NCBI GenBank assembly: GCA_021828635.1
Contig: JAJZEJ010000791.1
Location: forward strand, 1 to 15,863
DNA: 15,863 bases
Direction: 5' to 3'
DNA from: Chloroflexota bacterium
GTDB taxonomy: Bacteria; Chloroflexota; Ktedonobacteria; Ktedonobacterales; Ktedonobacteraceae
The position numbers were made by a program, and so were the translations under genes. The notes beneath the pieces are model-generated. The model was not told the DNA's origin, made no database searches, and worked only from the letters and a program-made list of their open reading frames with translations. This document shows positions 13,981 through 15,863 of this stretch, one piece after another; position 1 is the first letter of the stretch, and every line of letters starts with the position of its first letter.

Positions 13981-14314
13981 GAGCGGCATGGCCGTTCCCC
14001 CACGTGACGGAGGGTTGCCCTGGCTCCCCTGGCTCCCCTGGCTCCCCACAGCAGCAGTCAGCGCAGCCAGCGCAGTCAGCAGCCACGTCGATGCAGGGGC
14101 TTTGCGCGTTCGGCTTGCTGCCGACTGGGAACCCACTGGGTGCCAACCCGTAGCCGACTCGTCGCCCACTGACGTTCGACTGGCTCCCCACTGGGTGCCG
14201 ACTCGCTGCCCGCTGGCAACCCACTCATCCCTGCTATGCTGGTTGGGAACGTAAGAGCCATGTGGTGGACGCATGGCAGCAAAGACCCAAAGACCTCACA
14301 AGGAGGGAAACTGC
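13981..14314. repeat. Gene-free spacer rich in short repeats
   Basis: A 334-bp spacer without a supported gene. It opens with three perfect copies of the 9-mer CTGGCTCCC (14020-14046), continues with CAG/GCAG-rich sequence (about 14050-14095), and then holds two imperfect copies of a roughly 50-bp unit 55 bp apart. These share CGACTGG (14122, 14177) and CCACTGGGTGCC (14133-14144, 14188-14199). A TATGCT at 14235-14240 could be the -10 box for the next gene, without a clear -35. Several open frames cross this spacer on both strands, but they are repeat-driven and lack ribosome binding sites. Confidence 0.6.
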
Positions 14315-15619
14315 ATGACAACCAATAGTCCTTTCTCGGAACGCACTGACCACCATGATCCGCGCAACGGCCAGCATGGGCAGCATCTCCAGGGTGAGCA
14401 GCGTGAACCCGCTCACCCAGAGTTGCCCATCGATCCTCTCTGGCTGCATCAACACCAGCCAGGCACACCAGACAGAGCAGGCGCAGCAAGCGCATCGTTC
14501 CTGTCTCCCTCGCTGTCCTCAGCTCCGGCTGGTGGCGCTGCTGTACCGGCAGACCCCTGGTTCTTTCTTGAGTCTGATGAGGATGCCATAGCGAGTGGGG
14601 ACGGAGCAGGGATGCCACTCTTTGCATCGGGGGCCATGCCTCCTGTAACGCCTGTGGTTCCTGGAACGTCTGGAGCCTCCTTTCCTGGTGCTGGGTCCGC
14701 CGTGACCAGAGGGACACCCAAAGCGTTCGCTCGGAGAGCATCGCGCATCCCGCCCAAGCGCCTGCTGGCGTTTGCGGGCATCTGCGTGCTGGTGGTCCTG
14801 ACCATCATCGCGTTTGTGTTGGTGCATGTGCCGCCGACGCGCTCCAGTGTACACACCACGCCGATGACTCCGATGACAACAACGGGCGGTACTGGCAAGC
14901 CGTTGCAGCTGTCGCCAGGGCCATCAGGGCAAGCAGGGCAGGCAAAACAGGCGACGAAGACCGTGCAACCAACCACACAGCCGACGGCCCCGGCTCCCTC
15001 ACCGACTCCCTCGCTCGCCCCTGCGCCACTATCAAGCTGGGTACCGGCACAGCTTCCGGCAGGGTGGACGGCTGCCGGGTTGAACTGGGGAGATGCCCTG
15101 TATGCGGTGCGCACCGCCATGCTTTCTACGGATCGTGAGGAGGCGCTGGACTTTCGCCACGTTGGTCCCCGTGCGCAGCACGGCGGGACCATGACGGCGG
15201 CGACCTTCATTCTGACCCCGGCGGCCCAACAACGCTTTTTCCAGTTCGATGTGCGCGCCATCAACAACACACTCTTTGATACCATTGAGCAGGACCAACT
15301 CATCCAGGCGGCAGTCAACATGACGCCTTCCCTGGTGCAATTTCAGGTGCAGGGAGGCCAGCAGTTGGCCTGGGTGGAGGTCGGCTATCAGCTCTGGCAA
15401 GCTCATTTGGATGCCACAACGGGTCAGCAGGTCGAAGGGCTGGAACTCGATCCGGCGACCGGGCAGCCACGAGTGCATCATATGATCGTGGTATTGCTGC
15501 GCGTCAATCCCGCCACGCAAGGAGCAGCCGCACCGGCGGGCGGAACGGGCTGGCTGGTCTCGACCTATGCGCTTGATCCAGCCGGGGGAACCTTGCCGCC
15601 AGTGATTCAACCCGCCTAA
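14315..15619 (+). CDS. Single-pass membrane protein with Pro/Thr-rich stalk and outer domain, unknown function
   Basis: 434 aa from ATG 14315, chosen because AAGGAGG (14300-14306) lies eight bases upstream; an in-frame ATG at 14273 has no such site. Residues 1-148 are a cytoplasmic, low-complexity tail rich in Pro, Gly, Ala and His, ending in a basic patch (R-R-A-S-R-I-P-P-K-R). One transmembrane helix follows (about 150-171). A Thr/Pro/Gln-rich stalk (about 173-240) then leads to a folded extracytoplasmic domain (about 241-434) with Trp- and Gln-rich strands. There is no signal peptide, lipobox or catalytic motif. The architecture suggests a surface-exposed or envelope-bridging protein. I do not recognise the family. 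It is separated from the decarboxylase by a repeat-rich spacer and probably has its own promoter. Confidence 0.82.
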   Translation: MTTNSPFSERTDHHDPRNGQHGQHLQGEQREPAHPELPIDPLWLHQHQPGTPDRAGAASASFLSPSLSSAPAGGAAVPADPWFFLESDEDAIASGDGAGMPLFASGAMPPVTPVVPGTSGASFPGAGSAVTRGTPKAFARRASRIPPKRLLAFAGICVLVVLTIIAFVLVHVPPTRSSVHTTPMTPMTTTGGTGKPLQLSPGPSGQAGQAKQATKTVQPTTQPTAPAPSPTPSLAPAPLSSWVPAQLPAGWTAAGLNWGDALYAVRTAMLSTDREEALDFRHVGPRAQHGGTMTAATFILTPAAQQRFFQFDVRAINNTLFDTIEQDQLIQAAVNMTPSLVQFQVQGGQQLAWVEVGYQLWQAHLDATTGQQVEGLELDPATGQPRVHHMIVVLLRVNPATQGAAAPAGGTGWLVSTYALDPAGGTLPPVIQPA

Positions 15620-15656
15620 TGGGCTTCCTGGCTGACTGGCTCATCAGCGTGCGTTC

Positions 15657-15699
15657 TGTCTCCGGTCTGCTCTCGCGTTCAACGATCAGACCAGAGACA
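15657..15699 (+). promoter_or_regulatory. Stem-loop downstream of the surface-protein gene
   Basis: TGTCTCCGGTCTG (15657-15669) and CAGACCAGAGACA (15687-15699) form a 13-bp stem with one mismatch and a 17-nt loop. It starts 38 bp after the stop at 15619. No T-run follows, so an intrinsic terminator is not clear. It may be a processing hairpin or a factor-binding site ahead of the next ORF. Confidence 0.5.
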
Positions 15700-15760
15700 C
15701 CCAAGGCATCCCCAACACCGAGAGACAAGAGCAAGCCGATTCGACAAAAGGAGAGCATCG

Positions 15761-15862
15761 ATGCAACGCGACCCAGATTCCGCGCTCGAAGCGTCCTCGG
15801 CACACCGCCATGAGCAAGACCGTGTGCAGGAGCAGGAGCAGGACCATCCACCCGTGTATTGA
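15761..15862 (+). CDS. Possible 33-aa charged ORF at the right edge
   Basis: ATG 15761 is preceded by AAAAGGAGAG (15747-15756), and the frame closes with TGA at 15860-15862. The product is strongly charged and polar, with a Q-E-Q-E-Q-D stretch, and has no hydrophobic segment or known motif. The last bases read TGAT at the window edge, so a following gene could start by TGATG overlap; this would make it a short translated leader of a downstream operon. There is no homologue in the window to support it, so it may be spurious. Confidence 0.35.
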   Translation: MQRDPDSALEASSAHRHEQDRVQEQEQDHPPVY

Positions 15863-15863
15863 T

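Noticed and set aside
13727..14254. Frames crossing from the decarboxylase end into the repeat-rich spacer, including Gly-x-y-like repeats on the minus strand
   Set aside because: They arise from the 9-bp and CAG repeats read in different frames; they lack starts with ribosome binding sites.
14449..15321. 290-codon minus-strand frame opposite the surface-protein gene
   Set aside because: Antisense shadow of a Pro/Thr/Gly-rich gene, with no ribosome binding site or recognisable family. The plus frame has AAGGAGG and a sensible membrane topology.

Overview
The window (15.9 kb, no RNA genes, no transposase or CRISPR seen) looks like chromosomal DNA of a moderately GC-rich, multi-gene-family bacterium. 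The best guess is a Ktedonobacteria-type Chloroflexota. The guess rests on the membrane-anchored XRE regulator, the Gln/Thr/Pro-rich single-pass proteins and lipoproteins, and closely packed operons with strong AAGGAGG-type ribosome binding sites. It is an inference from style, not from a marker gene. By eye, base composition changes across the window: roughly half G+C in the left part and clearly more GC-rich from about 8.5 kb onward.

Layout. (1) Minus strand, 1-3045: a lipoprotein gene cut by the left edge, preceded by a 572-aa protein with an N-terminal XRE helix-turn-helix, one transmembrane helix and an extracytoplasmic part that resembles the C-terminal domain of anti-sigma-K factors. 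(2) 3046-3510: a 465-bp gene-free divergent control region with several dyads, including a 16-bp inverted repeat (3271-3286/3323-3338). (3) Plus strand, 3511-13980: a long, tightly spaced run of genes that may be one transcription unit. In order: a 31-aa mini-protein, a stem-loop, an alpha/beta hydrolase, an unknown Trp-rich soluble protein (A1), a damaged small membrane protein (B1), a 35-aa mini-protein with the same N-terminus as the first, a near-perfect palindrome, a phosphoglucose-isomerase-like SIS protein, an FMN-dependent 2-hydroxyacid oxidase, a VOC/glyoxalase protein, an L-lactate permease, a Gfo/Idh/MocA oxidoreductase, second copies of the unknown pair (A2, B2), and a PLP-dependent amino-acid decarboxylase broken by a frameshift. 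(4) 13981-14314: a short-repeat-rich spacer. (5) 14315-15862: a single-pass Pro/Thr-rich surface protein, a stem-loop and a short 33-codon ORF at the right edge.

How the genes could work together. The permease, 2-hydroxyacid oxidase and VOC protein make a plausible lactate (or other 2-hydroxyacid) uptake and oxidation cassette. The sugar-type enzymes (SIS isomerase-like, Gfo/Idh) and the aromatic-type decarboxylase point to something more specialised than lactate catabolism. The most unusual part is the pair of mini-proteins starting M-S-H-Y-D. Each lies upstream of an enzyme gene with a stem-loop 16-24 nt after its stop codon. The duplicated A-B gene pair is the second unusual part. I do not recognise a named system here.
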